Of a stretch of DNA of 64,000 bases, positions 51,692 through 60,477 are shown piece by piece; positions within the stretch are counted from its first letter, which is position 1, and the number at the start of each line of letters is the position of its first letter. Position numbers and translations under genes: made by a program. The notes below the pieces were generated by a model, which saw only the letters and a program-made list of their open reading frames with translations, was not told the origin of the DNA and searched no databases. The stretch lies in contig CP051237.1 in NCBI GenBank assembly GCA_017794825.1, positions 5,815,342 to 5,879,341 of the forward strand, read 5' to 3'. The DNA comes from Pararhizobium sp. Its GTDB lineage: Bacteria; Pseudomonadota; Alphaproteobacteria; Rhizobiales; Rhizobiaceae.

Positions 51692-52606
51692 ATGCCAATT
51701 CCCCAAGGCCCCTTGAAAATAGCCTGTGTCGGCGAGGCCATGATCGAACTTGTGCTGGACAACGACGGAACCGCCGCCAATGTCGGATATGCAGGCGACA
51801 CGCTCAATACCGCGATTTACTTGCGAAGACAGATTGCGACTGAAAACGAAGTGGCGTTCGTGTCCTGCATTGGCGAAGACACGTTTTCAGAACGCATGGC
51901 GCGCTTCATCGAATCACAGGGCGTCTCGACACGATCCTTGTCGCGCATCCACGACCGGCTCCCCGGTTTGTATTCCATCGCCACGGACCAGAATGGCGAA
52001 CGATCGTTTTACTACTGGAGAGAAAACTCCGCCGCCCGTCAGATATTTGCGGGAGGAAATTTCAAAGCACTTGAAAACTACGACGTCATCTACCTTTCAG
52101 GCATTTCGCTGGCGATCCTGCCGGAGGATATCCGCGAGGCGCTGTTCCTCTGGATCGAGAGCTTTCGCAAGGCCGGTGGACTGTTCAGTTTCGACTCCAA
52201 CTATCGACCGCGTCTATGGAAAAACCCGGATGCGGCGAGAAACGCCATTGAGCGCGCCTGGCGTATGGCGGACATAGCGCTTCCATCCCTTGATGATGAA
52301 ATGGCGCTGTTCGGTGAAGATTCCGAAACACAAACTCTTGCGCGGCTGCACAGATATGGGGTTCACGCTGGCGCGTTGAAGCGCGGTCCAGTGGGCCCTG
52401 CGCCGCTCGGCGATACGGAAATTACGAACAGCGTTTTCGAGAAGGCCAAAACCGTCATAGATACGACCGCCGCAGGCGACAGTTTCAATGGCGCGTTTCT
52501 CGGCGCATTTCTCAGCGGCTCCAGCCTTGAAGAAGCGATGCAGTCCGGTCACGCTCTTGCGTCTCGCGTCGTCGGATACAGGGGTGCGATAATTCCGCGT
52601 GATTGA
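51692..52606 (+). CDS. kdgK: PfkB family sugar kinase, probably 2-dehydro-3-deoxygluconokinase
   Basis: 304 residues from the ATG at 51692 with AGGA upstream; a frame opening at 51545 is longer than needed. IACVGEAMIEL and AGDTLNTAIYLRRQ are the typical N-terminal blocks of KDG kinases. DTTAAGDSFNGAFLGAFLSG contains the catalytic Asp and anion hole (family form GAGD). FYYWRENSAARQIF is another KDG kinase trait. It phosphorylates 2-keto-3-deoxygluconate in the Entner-Doudoroff side pathway. Specificity is inferred. Confidence 0.82.
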   Translation: MPIPQGPLKIACVGEAMIELVLDNDGTAANVGYAGDTLNTAIYLRRQIATENEVAFVSCIGEDTFSERMARFIESQGVSTRSLSRIHDRLPGLYSIATDQNGERSFYYWRENSAARQIFAGGNFKALENYDVIYLSGISLAILPEDIREALFLWIESFRKAGGLFSFDSNYRPRLWKNPDAARNAIERAWRMADIALPSLDDEMALFGEDSETQTLARLHRYGVHAGALKRGPVGPAPLGDTEITNSVFEKAKTVIDTTAAGDSFNGAFLGAFLSGSSLEEAMQSGHALASRVVGYRGAIIPRD

Positions 52607-52618
52607 ACAAGGCGTTCG

Positions 52619-53548
52619 TCACTCGATCGGTTCGAGACTTTCCTCAAGCTGCTCACGCTTGGATTCGTGCTCCTTGGGAAGCATCAATCCCTCACCCAGT
52701 TCGCTCAGCTTTTCGTCCGTGTTGAAGCCCGGTTCGTTCGTGGCGATTTCGAAAAGAACGCCGCCCGGAGATCGAAAATAGATCGCGAAGAAATAGCCGC
52801 GATTCTTGACCTGAGTTACGCGATAGCCGTTATGCAGCAGGGCTTCGCGAACCTTCTCCTGTTCCTTGCGGCTTTCCACGGAAAAGGCGACATGATGGAC
52901 TGACCCTGCGCCCGGCCTTGCCGGATCGGCGTGTGGCAATTCCTGTATATCGATGCAATCGGCGCCATTGCCTTTCGCCAGCTGGTAGCGATGGTGATTG
53001 CCTTCCTTGCCCAGGAATTCGTAGCCCATCAGCTTCAGAAACTCCGCAGTCGCGCCTGCATCCGCAAGCCGGAGGCTGACAGAGTGAAGGCCGCGGATGC
53101 CGATATCGGTGGAGAGGTCCGACCCGTCCCAGGCTTTGCGTTTGTCCTGGGGGTTCTCGATGATTGCTATTTCTTCGCCGTCCAGTCCCTGGAACCGCAG
53201 ACGCTTTTGTCCGAAATACTCATCCGGAATGACGTGCTTGAGCTTCAGTTCCTCGACATGCGCCTCCCAGAATGGGCGTGAACCCTCCGGCGCTGAAAAG
53301 GCGACGCAACCGACTTCGCCGGATCCCATTCGGCTGCCGGAAAGACTGGGAAAGGGAAAATAGGTGATCACCGTCCCGGGCGCGCCGATTCGCGTCCCAT
53401 AAAAAAGATGATAGGCGTCCGGCACGTCGAAATTGATCGTCTTCTTGACTCTCCGCAATCCGAGCGACTGTGTGAAGAAATGATTGTTCGCAGACGCATC
53501 GCGCGTCAGGGAGGTGACGTGGTGCAAACCTCTTACCTCTGAAATCAT
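52619..53548 (-). CDS. VOC-fold ring-cleaving dioxygenase family protein
   Basis: 309 residues from the ATG at 53548, with GGAG upstream. Two glyoxalase/VOC modules are seen: VRGLHHVTSLTRDASANNHFFTQSLGLR at the start and GIRGLHSVSLRLADAGATAEFL near residue 150. VTYFPFPSLSGSRMGSGEVGC and SVHHVAFSVESRKEQEKVREALL match the MhqO/YkcA-type ring-cleaving dioxygenases that open hydroquinone or catechol rings with a metal held by His and Glu. Convergent with the kinase gene, 12 bases apart. Confidence 0.88.
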   Translation of the reverse strand: MISEVRGLHHVTSLTRDASANNHFFTQSLGLRRVKKTINFDVPDAYHLFYGTRIGAPGTVITYFPFPSLSGSRMGSGEVGCVAFSAPEGSRPFWEAHVEELKLKHVIPDEYFGQKRLRFQGLDGEEIAIIENPQDKRKAWDGSDLSTDIGIRGLHSVSLRLADAGATAEFLKLMGYEFLGKEGNHHRYQLAKGNGADCIDIQELPHADPARPGAGSVHHVAFSVESRKEQEKVREALLHNGYRVTQVKNRGYFFAIYFRSPGGVLFEIATNEPGFNTDEKLSELGEGLMLPKEHESKREQLEESLEPIE

Positions 53549-53711
53549 TTCCTCTCTCCAGACGCAGTGCATGTAATTCGCTTGGATCGGTTGTCATAAC
53601 TGTCGAACCGTCACAAACACAAGCTGCAATACTGTAGTTATACCCAGTCGAAATTCGAACCGGACGCCTGACCCCGAATTCGGGAAAGGATGACTTTTGG
53701 CAAGCCGGCTT

Positions 53712-54386
53712 TCACCGCCGGCCTCCGAGATGCTCCAGCAATTCGTCGCGCACGCTTGAAATATGCTCCCGCGTCAGGCGCGACGCCATTTCGGCGTTTC
53801 CGTTTTCACAAGCCTCCAGAATGGCCAGGTGTTCGTCATGCGCCTTCGCGACCCCCTGGGATATCGACAACTGGGCGTGAACGTATCGTTCCGTCCTGTC
53901 CAGGGCATTGTCGATCATGTCCAGATGATATTTCAGTCCGCTGTCGCGATACAGGCTGTAGTGAAACTTGCGATTCAGCTTGCTCCAGTTTTTCGAGTCT
54001 TCCGTGCGGCGGAATTCCTCGCAATACCCGCGCGCCTTCGATAGGGACGCCGATGTCATGTTCGGAACGGACGCGCCGATAACTTCGCCTTCCATCAGGA
54101 TTCGAAAATCGAATATCTCCGACGCTTCTCTGAGTGATATTCCCGCGACGACCGCACCGCGATATCGCCGGTTCTTGACCAGTCCCTCCTGCTCCAGCTT
54201 CGACAGCGCCTCCCTGACCGGAATTCGGCTGGTGTTGAACTGACCGGCGATATCATCCTGGCGCAACGGCGCTCCATCCTCCAGGTCCCCGTCGATGATC
54301 GCTTTTCTGAGAGCCTCATAGACGATCGATCCGGCGGATGCGCGGTTGCCGATGTCAACGGATTTGAGCTTGAGCTTGGAAGCCAT
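53712..54386 (-). CDS. GntR/FCD regulator, probable repressor of hydroxyproline genes
   Basis: About 224 residues if started at the ATG at 54386; starts at 54434 and 54485 are also open and the true one is uncertain. ASAGSIVYEALRKAIIDGDLEDGAPLRQDDIAGQFNTSRIPVREALSKLEQEGLV is a GntR winged-helix domain. The C-terminus (about 90-215) is an FCD ligand domain with EFRRTEDSKNWSKLNRKFHYSLYRDSG and HDEHLAILEACENGN. It is divergent from the hydroxyproline genes and has a palindrome upstream, so it likely senses an intermediate of that pathway. Confidence 0.85.
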   Translation of the reverse strand: MASKLKLKSVDIGNRASAGSIVYEALRKAIIDGDLEDGAPLRQDDIAGQFNTSRIPVREALSKLEQEGLVKNRRYRGAVVAGISLREASEIFDFRILMEGEVIGASVPNMTSASLSKARGYCEEFRRTEDSKNWSKLNRKFHYSLYRDSGLKYHLDMIDNALDRTERYVHAQLSISQGVAKAHDEHLAILEACENGNAEMASRLTREHISSVRDELLEHLGGRR

Positions 54387-54459
54387 CTGCGGAATTCCAG
54401 GGGTGATCCAAAGGGTGCAAATACCTGCGTTCATGACTATCTCACTTCCTCCAAATTGT

Positions 54460-54475
54460 AAATTGGATCCAATTT
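54460..54475. promoter_or_regulatory. 16-bp palindrome in the divergent GntR/DapA-family promoter region
   Basis: AAATTGGATCCAATTT is a perfect palindrome, a good candidate operator for the GntR regulator. The remaining sequence up to 54718 holds no gene; it must carry the promoters for both directions. Confidence 0.6.
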
Positions 54476-54718
54476 TGTTGACCACTTAATCTGATGTGGT
54501 ATGGAATTGTGGCGGTCGAAATAGCGAGACGGCCTGGACCAGGCGAATGCGATGAAATCCGCCAGCGCCCGATCTAACAGAGAGAGCCGTGATCAATCGA
54601 TCAACTGTTAAAACAATAGGTTGCAATACATCTTTGCTTCCCGCAAATCAGGCGGACAAAGATTAAACTTCGGCAAGGTTGGATATTGCCGCTGAGCACA
54701 ACCTGAAAGGACGACGAA

Positions 54719-55612
54719 ATGTGGCAAGGAGTCATACCCGCGGTAACGACCAAATTCACCGAAGACAATCGTCTGGACCACGCGGAAATGGAGCGCTGCT
54801 TCGCGCTGATGATGGACGCCGGCTGTCATGGGTTGATTGCTTGCGGCACCCTGGGCGAAGGCAACATGCTGTCGCATGATGAACGGCTCGATGTTCTTCG
54901 CCTGTGCAAGCAGGCCGCCGGCGACAAGCCTGCGCTTCTCACGATATCGGAACCCGGAACGAGAGAAGCCTGCGAACTTGCAAAGCGGGCGTCAGGCGCC
55001 GGCGCGGACGGGTTGATGATCGTCCCCTCGCCGCTCTATCACACCGGGCGCGACGAAACGATCGCCAATCTCAGAGCGATCGCGGAGGCCGGAGATCTTC
55101 CGGTCATGATCTACTCCAATCGGGTCGGCTATCGCGTCGACGTGACCCCGGACATGATGGAGGAACTGGCCGACGACGCGCGCTTCGTCGCAATCAAGGA
55201 AAGTTCGGACGATATCCGGCGCACGACAGAAATCTTCAATCGTCTCGGTGATCGCTACGACGTTCTTACGGGCGTCGACAATCTTGGATTTGAAGCCCTG
55301 ACGGCCGGCGCCGTGGGCTGGGTCGCCGGACTGGTCGTCGCCTTCCCGCGGGAAACGGTGGCGATTTACGAACTGATCCAAAAGGGCCGATATGCAGAGG
55401 CTCTCGCCATCCATCGCTGGTTCCGCCCCCTCCTCGATCTCGATGTTTCGACATGGCTCGTGCAACAAATCAAGCTTGCGGAAGTTATTGAAATAAGCTC
55501 CAATGATCGCGTGCGCATGCCCCGTCAACCTCTCAAGGGCGAGCATCGCGACAGGGTGGAGAAGATAGTCAGGCAGGCAATCGAGAGCCGACCTGAATTG
55601 CCGCAACTTTAG
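54719..55612 (+). CDS. DapA-family enzyme, probable pyrroline-4-hydroxy-2-carboxylate deaminase
   Basis: 297 residues; GAAAGGACG precedes the ATG. GLIACGTLGEGNMLSHDER and GLMIVPSPLYHTG are family segments; IYSNRVGYRVD has the catalytic Tyr132 and RFVAIKESSDD the Schiff-base Lys160. In hydroxyproline catabolism a DapA-family member converts pyrroline-4-hydroxy-2-carboxylate to 2-oxoglutarate semialdehyde. The next two genes match the pathway's other steps, which supports this reading over dihydrodipicolinate synthase. Confidence 0.85.
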   Translation: MWQGVIPAVTTKFTEDNRLDHAEMERCFALMMDAGCHGLIACGTLGEGNMLSHDERLDVLRLCKQAAGDKPALLTISEPGTREACELAKRASGAGADGLMIVPSPLYHTGRDETIANLRAIAEAGDLPVMIYSNRVGYRVDVTPDMMEELADDARFVAIKESSDDIRRTTEIFNRLGDRYDVLTGVDNLGFEALTAGAVGWVAGLVVAFPRETVAIYELIQKGRYAEALAIHRWFRPLLDLDVSTWLVQQIKLAEVIEISSNDRVRMPRQPLKGEHRDRVEKIVRQAIESRPELPQL

Positions 55613-55684
55613 TTCGGGCGAACCCACGGCAGGCATGCCGGGACAAACCTTGGCGCGGTTGCCCGGTGCGAGTTGAAGTAAGCA

Positions 55685-56944
55685 ATGACAGAACTGGGCG
55701 AATCGAAACCGAACGTCATCGTCATCGGCGCAGGCATTGTTGGCCTGTCGACAGCGCTCAGCCTGCAGATGCGCGGCCAGCGAACACTGGTGATCGACCG
55801 CGACGGGCCTGCGGCCGGCGCCTCGCGCGGCAATGCTGGCGCGTTCGCATTTTCGGAGATCATTCCACTCGCCTCGCCTGGAGTTTTTCGCCATGCCCCC
55901 GCCTGGCTTATGGATCCGAGCGGCCCGCTGACCATACCGCCAGCCTACGCCGTCAAGATATTGCCGTGGCTCCTGCGCTTCAGTCGTGCGTCACGCCCTT
56001 CCGAGATGGCGCGGGGCATTGCCGCGCAGTCGGCTCTCATGAATCACTCGAAAAAGGCCCTGCTGGATTTTCTGAAGGACGCAGGCCTCGGCGACATGCT
56101 GCGACGGGAAGGCAATCTCGAAGTCTACGAGAGCGACCGGGAGTTCGAGGCGTCGCTCCCGCACTGGCGGGCGCGTGAAAACCAGTTGATTCCGTTCCGG
56201 CATATCGAAGGCGTGGATGCGATCGCAGAACTGCAGCCGGGCCTTTCCTCCCGTTTCGTCCGGGCGACCTTTACACCGGAATGGTACAGCATCGATGATC
56301 CGCTCGACTATGCGCTCGGCGTCTCGGAAAAATTCCAGGACCGCGGCGGAAAGTTGGCCGTCGCCGAAGCGGTCTCGGTGACGGCGGACCACGAGACTGC
56401 GAGCATTCGTTGCGCAGATGGTCGCGTTCTTGTTGCGGACAAGGTCGTGGTCTGCGCCGGAGCCTGGTCGCGTTCGCTGGCGCGCTCGCTCGGCGACCGC
56501 TTACCGCTGGAAACCGAGCGCGGCTACAACACGACCCTGCCGTCCGACGCGCTCGATCTGAGGACGCAGATAACCTTCGGCGGTCACGGTTTTGTCGTCA
56601 CGCGGGTTTCAAGTGGAATACGCGTCGGCGGAGCGGTCGAACTCGGCGGACTGGATCTGCCCGCAAACATGAAGCGCGCGGATATTCTCCTCGGCAAGGC
56701 GAAGGATTTTCTGCCGGGTCTGAAAGTCCGGAACGGCGTTCAGTGGATGGGATTTCGCCCCTCCCTGCCGGACAGCCTGCCGGTCATTGGTATGGCCAAT
56801 GGCACGAACAGGGTCGTATATGGTTTCGGACACGGACATCTCGGTCTCACACAGTCGGCGGGAACCGCAAGCCTGGTAACGGAGCTCGTCCTCGGCGAGC
56901 CGGCTTCAATCGATCTCACGCCGTTCCGTGCGGACAGGTTCTGA
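55685..56944 (+). CDS. FAD-dependent oxidoreductase, probable D-hydroxyproline dehydrogenase
   Basis: 419 residues. VIVIGAGIVGLSTALSLQMRGQRTLVIDRD is the FAD-binding Rossmann motif, followed by GASRGNAGAF. ALGVSEKFQDRGGKLAVAEAV and VVCAGAWSRSLARSLGDRLPLETERGYN are the DAO-type mid and late blocks; GFGHGHLGLTQSAGTASLVTELV is the C-terminal FAD contact. This is the D-amino acid dehydrogenase (DadA-like) class. In this context it should oxidise cis-4-hydroxy-D-proline. It lies 72 bases after the DapA-family gene. Confidence 0.85.
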   Translation: MTELGESKPNVIVIGAGIVGLSTALSLQMRGQRTLVIDRDGPAAGASRGNAGAFAFSEIIPLASPGVFRHAPAWLMDPSGPLTIPPAYAVKILPWLLRFSRASRPSEMARGIAAQSALMNHSKKALLDFLKDAGLGDMLRREGNLEVYESDREFEASLPHWRARENQLIPFRHIEGVDAIAELQPGLSSRFVRATFTPEWYSIDDPLDYALGVSEKFQDRGGKLAVAEAVSVTADHETASIRCADGRVLVADKVVVCAGAWSRSLARSLGDRLPLETERGYNTTLPSDALDLRTQITFGGHGFVVTRVSSGIRVGGAVELGGLDLPANMKRADILLGKAKDFLPGLKVRNGVQWMGFRPSLPDSLPVIGMANGTNRVVYGFGHGHLGLTQSAGTASLVTELVLGEPASIDLTPFRADRF

Positions 56945-56953
56945 GGGAAACGC

Positions 56954-57955
56954 ATGGCAAGTCACAGCTTCTTCTGCATCGATGGCCATACCTGCGGAAA
57001 CCCGGTTCGCCTGGTTGCCGGCGGCGCGCCGCAATTGTCCGGCTCGACCATGCTGGAGAGGCGCGCGCATTTTCTGGCCGAATTCGACTGGATACGCACA
57101 GGTTTGATGTTCGAACCGCGCGGACATGACCAGATGTCCGGCTCCATATTGTATCCGCCTTGCCGCGACGATTGCGACGTCGGCGTGCTTTTCATAGAAA
57201 CATCGGGCTGCCTTCCGATGTGCGGTCATGGGACCATCGGAACCGTGACAATGGCCATCGAGCATGGCCTTGTCACGCCTGCAACGCCCGGGCAGTTGCG
57301 TCTGGATACGCCGGCTGGACGCGTCCTAGCTGAATTTCATACGGAAAATGGACGCGTCGAAGAGGTTCGCCTTCGAAATGTGCCCGCGTTTCTCCATTCC
57401 ACGGAGCTGACGGCGGAGTGTCCGGGCCTTGGCGAAATCGTTGTCGACGTCGCTTACGGCGGCAATTTCTACGCGATCGTCGAGAGCCAGAAAAACTTCT
57501 CCGATATCGCGGATTTCAAGGCGATCGACCTGATCCGCTACAGCCCGATGCTGCGCAAGGCGCTGAACGACAAATACGAATTCAGGCATCCCGAACATCC
57601 GGAAATCGGCGGGCTCAGTCACATATTGTGGACTGGCGCGCCCCAACACCCGGAAGCCAGCGCGCGCAACGCCGTTTTCTACGGCGACAAGGCGATAGAC
57701 CGTTCGCCCTGTGGCACCGGCACGTCCGCCCGGATGGCGCAGTGGTCGGCCAAAGGGCGCCTTCGCCCGGGAGAGGATTTCATCCACGAAAGCATTATCG
57801 GATCGTTGTTCAAGGGCCGCATCGAAGACCGGGCGAAAGTCGGAAACCTCGACGCGATCGTACCCTCAATCGGCGGATGGGCCAGAATGCATGGCCTTAA
57901 CACGATTTTCATCGACGACCGTGACCCTTATCGCCACGGCTTCGTGGTCAACTAG
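56954..57955 (+). CDS. 4-hydroxyproline 2-epimerase (proline racemase family)
   Basis: 333 residues. Both catalytic cysteines are present: Cys90 in LPMCGHGTIGT and Cys253 in SPCGTGTSARM. GHTCGNPVRLVAGG is the N-terminal mark. The family epimerises trans-4-hydroxy-L-proline to the D form with a two-base mechanism; having Cys at both places rather than Thr at the second argues against a 3-hydroxyproline dehydratase. It ends in a TAG stop that is also the first triplet of a long inverted repeat. The pathway's final dehydrogenase is not in the window. Confidence 0.9.
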   Translation: MASHSFFCIDGHTCGNPVRLVAGGAPQLSGSTMLERRAHFLAEFDWIRTGLMFEPRGHDQMSGSILYPPCRDDCDVGVLFIETSGCLPMCGHGTIGTVTMAIEHGLVTPATPGQLRLDTPAGRVLAEFHTENGRVEEVRLRNVPAFLHSTELTAECPGLGEIVVDVAYGGNFYAIVESQKNFSDIADFKAIDLIRYSPMLRKALNDKYEFRHPEHPEIGGLSHILWTGAPQHPEASARNAVFYGDKAIDRSPCGTGTSARMAQWSAKGRLRPGEDFIHESIIGSLFKGRIEDRAKVGNLDAIVPSIGGWARMHGLNTIFIDDRDPYRHGFVVN

Positions 57956-58026
57956 TGCCCCGAATCTGAAGTTCGTCACATCCTGCAGCACGCTTTACTC
58001 GAACTTCAGATTCGATAATGGCACTA
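57953..58026. repeat. Inverted repeat element, copy 1
   Basis: TAGTGCC-CCG-AATCTGAAGTTCG (57953-57975) pairs with CGAACTTCAGATTCG-ATAAT-GGCACTA (58000-58026). The stop codon of the epimerase gene lies in the left arm. The core resembles copy 2, suggesting a dispersed palindromic element. No T-run follows. Confidence 0.8.
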
Positions 58027-58054
58027 GCAAGATAATGATTCTGGTGTGGTTTAC

Positions 58055-58108
58055 GGATTTGAAGTTCCTGTAAGAGACTGCTGCTGCAATGTAAGGAACT
58101 TCAAATCC
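58055..58108. repeat. Inverted repeat element, copy 2
   Basis: GGATTTGAAGTTCCT (58055-58069) and AGGAACTTCAAATCC (58094-58108) are perfect 15-bp arms around 24 bases. The core GAAGTTC/GAACTTC is shared with copy 1. From 58109 to 58594 no firm gene was found; the stretch 58290-58440 is AT-rich and a frame at 58165-58422 has no ribosome site. Confidence 0.85.
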
Positions 58109-58594
58109 ACCAAACTAGCTTGACCGTCGTCACACGATCGTAACAATCCACATTCTATTTTTGGTTGATTCTTGAGGCAAGTCCTCGCCTGATCTTGCTC
58201 GCCGGTCTTTTCTGGTCGCCGCAACGATTCTTTACCCGACTACCTGCTTTTTGCAGCGAATCATCTGCATCGCAATGCCATCCCGAAACCCGGATTATTG
58301 ACCGGCGGACAAGCGAATACAGGCGGAAACCAGCCAATTTTTTATTTCGAATGAATATTTTTTGTGACAAGCCGGACATTCGGCGCTGTATTTTTGCGCT
58401 AACGCTTATCCCTATGATTTAGAAGTGTTTTAAATTGCCGCACGCATATGGATCTATGCGATTCCAATGGCGCGAGCATCACCTCCTGACGCACAAACAT
58501 CGCGGTCTTCCCTGCAAACATGCTAATCTCTGTTGGCAACGGGCGACATTGCTGGCGTATCGTTTTTTCCCATGGTATTCAGGGGGATGGCGAA

Positions 58595-58843
58595 ATGCTG
58601 GAGGCTGAAATCCTGGTTAAGACTAAAGAAAATGGCGAGTTTCCCGGGATAGCCATTCAGAATACGACGACATTTGTTAAGGCGACACAAATGAATATTT
58701 ACGGACATACTAGCGCACGGGTTGCAGGCGCAGGGCGCATGCTTGCGACAGATCGGGCAAACCTGATTTGCACCGGTCCGGCGACAGAACCTCTGCTCGG
58801 CTCTTTTCCCGCTTCGGGAAACAACCACCTCGTAGCGCCATGA
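58595..58843 (+). CDS. Small ORF coupled to the DprA-like gene (82 aa)
   Basis: 82 residues from an ATG with AGGGGG eight bases upstream. The sequence starts MLEAEILVKTKENGEFPGIA and has no known domain. Its stop overlaps the ATG of the DprA-like gene (ATGA at 58840-58843), and that gene lacks a ribosome site of its own, so coupling would explain its translation. The alternative is a chance frame and an untranslated leader. Confidence 0.4.
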   Translation: MLEAEILVKTKENGEFPGIAIQNTTTFVKATQMNIYGHTSARVAGAGRMLATDRANLICTGPATEPLLGSFPASGNNHLVAP

Positions 58844-59730
58844 CGTTCGCGATGCAGTTTTTCGACGGACCGGCGCTTCAACCGATATCACCTATGCGGG
58901 AAATCGGAGCCTACGAGTCCATCTGGCTTGAGCCGGGGTGCAGTTTTACGTCAATCGCAGGGCAGTTCGCAAAGAACCCCTCGGCCCTGCCCTCCAATTT
59001 CGCAACTGCTGAAAACCGCGAAGAATGCGCAGCTGGCGTCCTGGAGTATTTTCGTCTCGCCGGCGTGGATCGCTACGGCGTACGGATACATCGCGCCGGC
59101 GACTACCCTCAAAAGCTGAGGGAGGCGCGCACTCCCGTGGAGCTTCTCTACTATCAGGGCACCTGGGAACTGGTCGAAACGGACTGCATCGCTATCGTCG
59201 GCAGCGAGAGCGCTTCGTGGTCAGGCGTCAATCTCGCAGACAAGATGGCGCGCGTCCTCGCAATGATGGATTACACCGTGGTCTCCGGGCTTGGAACAAC
59301 GGCGGACATGACGGCTCACCGGGGAGCGATAGACGCGGGCGGGAATGTCATCGCTGTCACCAGTTCGCCGCTCGGCGACATCACCGGCCTCGTCGGCCAG
59401 GAAGTCTACCAGACGATTTCCCGAAGCTATCTGGTCACGACGCCGGTTCCGGTTTTGCGCTATCAGAAGCGCAAGCAGAGCGACATCAAATCCTTCAGAT
59501 CCCAGATGTACGAGATGATGAGCGCTCTCACGGCAGCGACAATCATTGTCGACGCCGAAGACGATTCCGACGTCCTCATCCAGGCGAAAGCCGCGCTGTA
59601 CCAGGGACGCAAGCTGTTCATTCCGGATTTCTGCTTCCAGCGTCAGGACATCAAATGGCCCCGGTTTTACGAGGATCTGGGAGCCATCCGGATACGCGAA
59701 CCCGCTGATCTCTGGAGGAATCTTGAATAA
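58840..59730 (+). CDS. DprA-like (SLOG/Rossmann) protein of a conflict system
   Basis: 296 residues. The N-terminal 70 or so are helical. HRAGDYPQKLREARTPVELLYYQG is the usual lead-in of DprA (YP..L....PP..L...G). The SLOG domain has CIAIVGSESASWSGVNLADKMA (GSESAS at 121-126) and YTVVSGLGTTADMTAHRGAIDAGGNVIAV (149-173). Canonical DprA would read GSR and SGLAxGID, so the nucleotide loop is altered (Arg to Glu; GID to TAD). Instead of transformation, a sensing role is likely. The 3' end overlaps the next gene by 8 nt. Confidence 0.8.
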   Translation: MTFAMQFFDGPALQPISPMREIGAYESIWLEPGCSFTSIAGQFAKNPSALPSNFATAENREECAAGVLEYFRLAGVDRYGVRIHRAGDYPQKLREARTPVELLYYQGTWELVETDCIAIVGSESASWSGVNLADKMARVLAMMDYTVVSGLGTTADMTAHRGAIDAGGNVIAVTSSPLGDITGLVGQEVYQTISRSYLVTTPVPVLRYQKRKQSDIKSFRSQMYEMMSALTAATIIVDAEDDSDVLIQAKAALYQGRKLFIPDFCFQRQDIKWPRFYEDLGAIRIREPADLWRNLE

Positions 59731-60349
59731 GATCAGATTCCGCGAGATAGACAGTTCCAACATCGCTGACTACGATTTCCTGAGGAACGACGACAAATGC
59801 CTGTTCCTCTTCGAATACACCTCCGGCAGCCACTTCAGCGGCGGCCAGACAAACCAGCTCATTGCGGATCTGTCGATTTCTCCCAAGCATCGCTTCAAGC
59901 CGGCCTATGCGCGCAAGCAGGAAGCGCTGCGTAAATGCAGCGCCTATTTGCACAACGCCATCAACTGGGCCGAAATCGGGAGAATGACGTTCGTGCCCGT
60001 GCCGCCGGCCCGGGAAGCCGATGATCCGGACTACGACGACTACATCACGCGAATGTGCCAGAACATCCATCCCGACGCCGATCTGGACATTCGCGACCTC
60101 ATCATAAAATCGCGCCCGGAGCCTGTTTCGGAAGAACCCCCGCTGCCGGACATTCTTCGCAATATCCTCGTCGTGAACCAGGACAGGCTAAAGCCTGCGC
60201 CAAGGCAGATCGTTATCGTGGACGACGTGCTGAAAACCGGAAGTCATTTCCGCGTGATGCACGATTTGCTGCAAGAGCAGTTTCCTGCTGCTCTGATCTA
60301 TGGCGTATTTATAGCTCGAAGAATTGTTTCACAAATAGACGCGCACTAA
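59723..60349 (+). CDS. Phosphoribosyltransferase-like protein
   Basis: 208 residues from a TTG at 59723 with GGAGG five bases upstream, overlapping the DprA-like gene by 8 nt. RQIVIVDDVLKTGSHFRVM (162-179) is a PRPP-binding motif, and FVPVPPAREADDPDYDDYITRM (90-111) is the common earlier block of PRTases associated with DNA-uptake or conflict genes. It may transfer or bind a phosphoribosyl nucleotide. Tight overlap indicates co-function with the DprA-like protein. The substrate is unknown. Confidence 0.78.
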   Translation: MNKIRFREIDSSNIADYDFLRNDDKCLFLFEYTSGSHFSGGQTNQLIADLSISPKHRFKPAYARKQEALRKCSAYLHNAINWAEIGRMTFVPVPPAREADDPDYDDYITRMCQNIHPDADLDIRDLIIKSRPEPVSEEPPLPDILRNILVVNQDRLKPAPRQIVIVDDVLKTGSHFRVMHDLLQEQFPAALIYGVFIARRIVSQIDAH

Positions 60350-60477
60350 TAAAGATATATTTCCCATCAACTTAAAACTCTGACGTGCAACAGTCGCTAA
60401 TATTGCGACCTCCCGGTATCTTGCGTTATTCACAACAATATGTTTCCTGCGAAACATCTAGTGAAGGTGGGCTTTGC

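Noticed and set aside
58165..58422. 85-codon plus-strand frame between repeats and conflict locus
   Set aside because: No ribosome site, mixed composition and no motif; probably chance.
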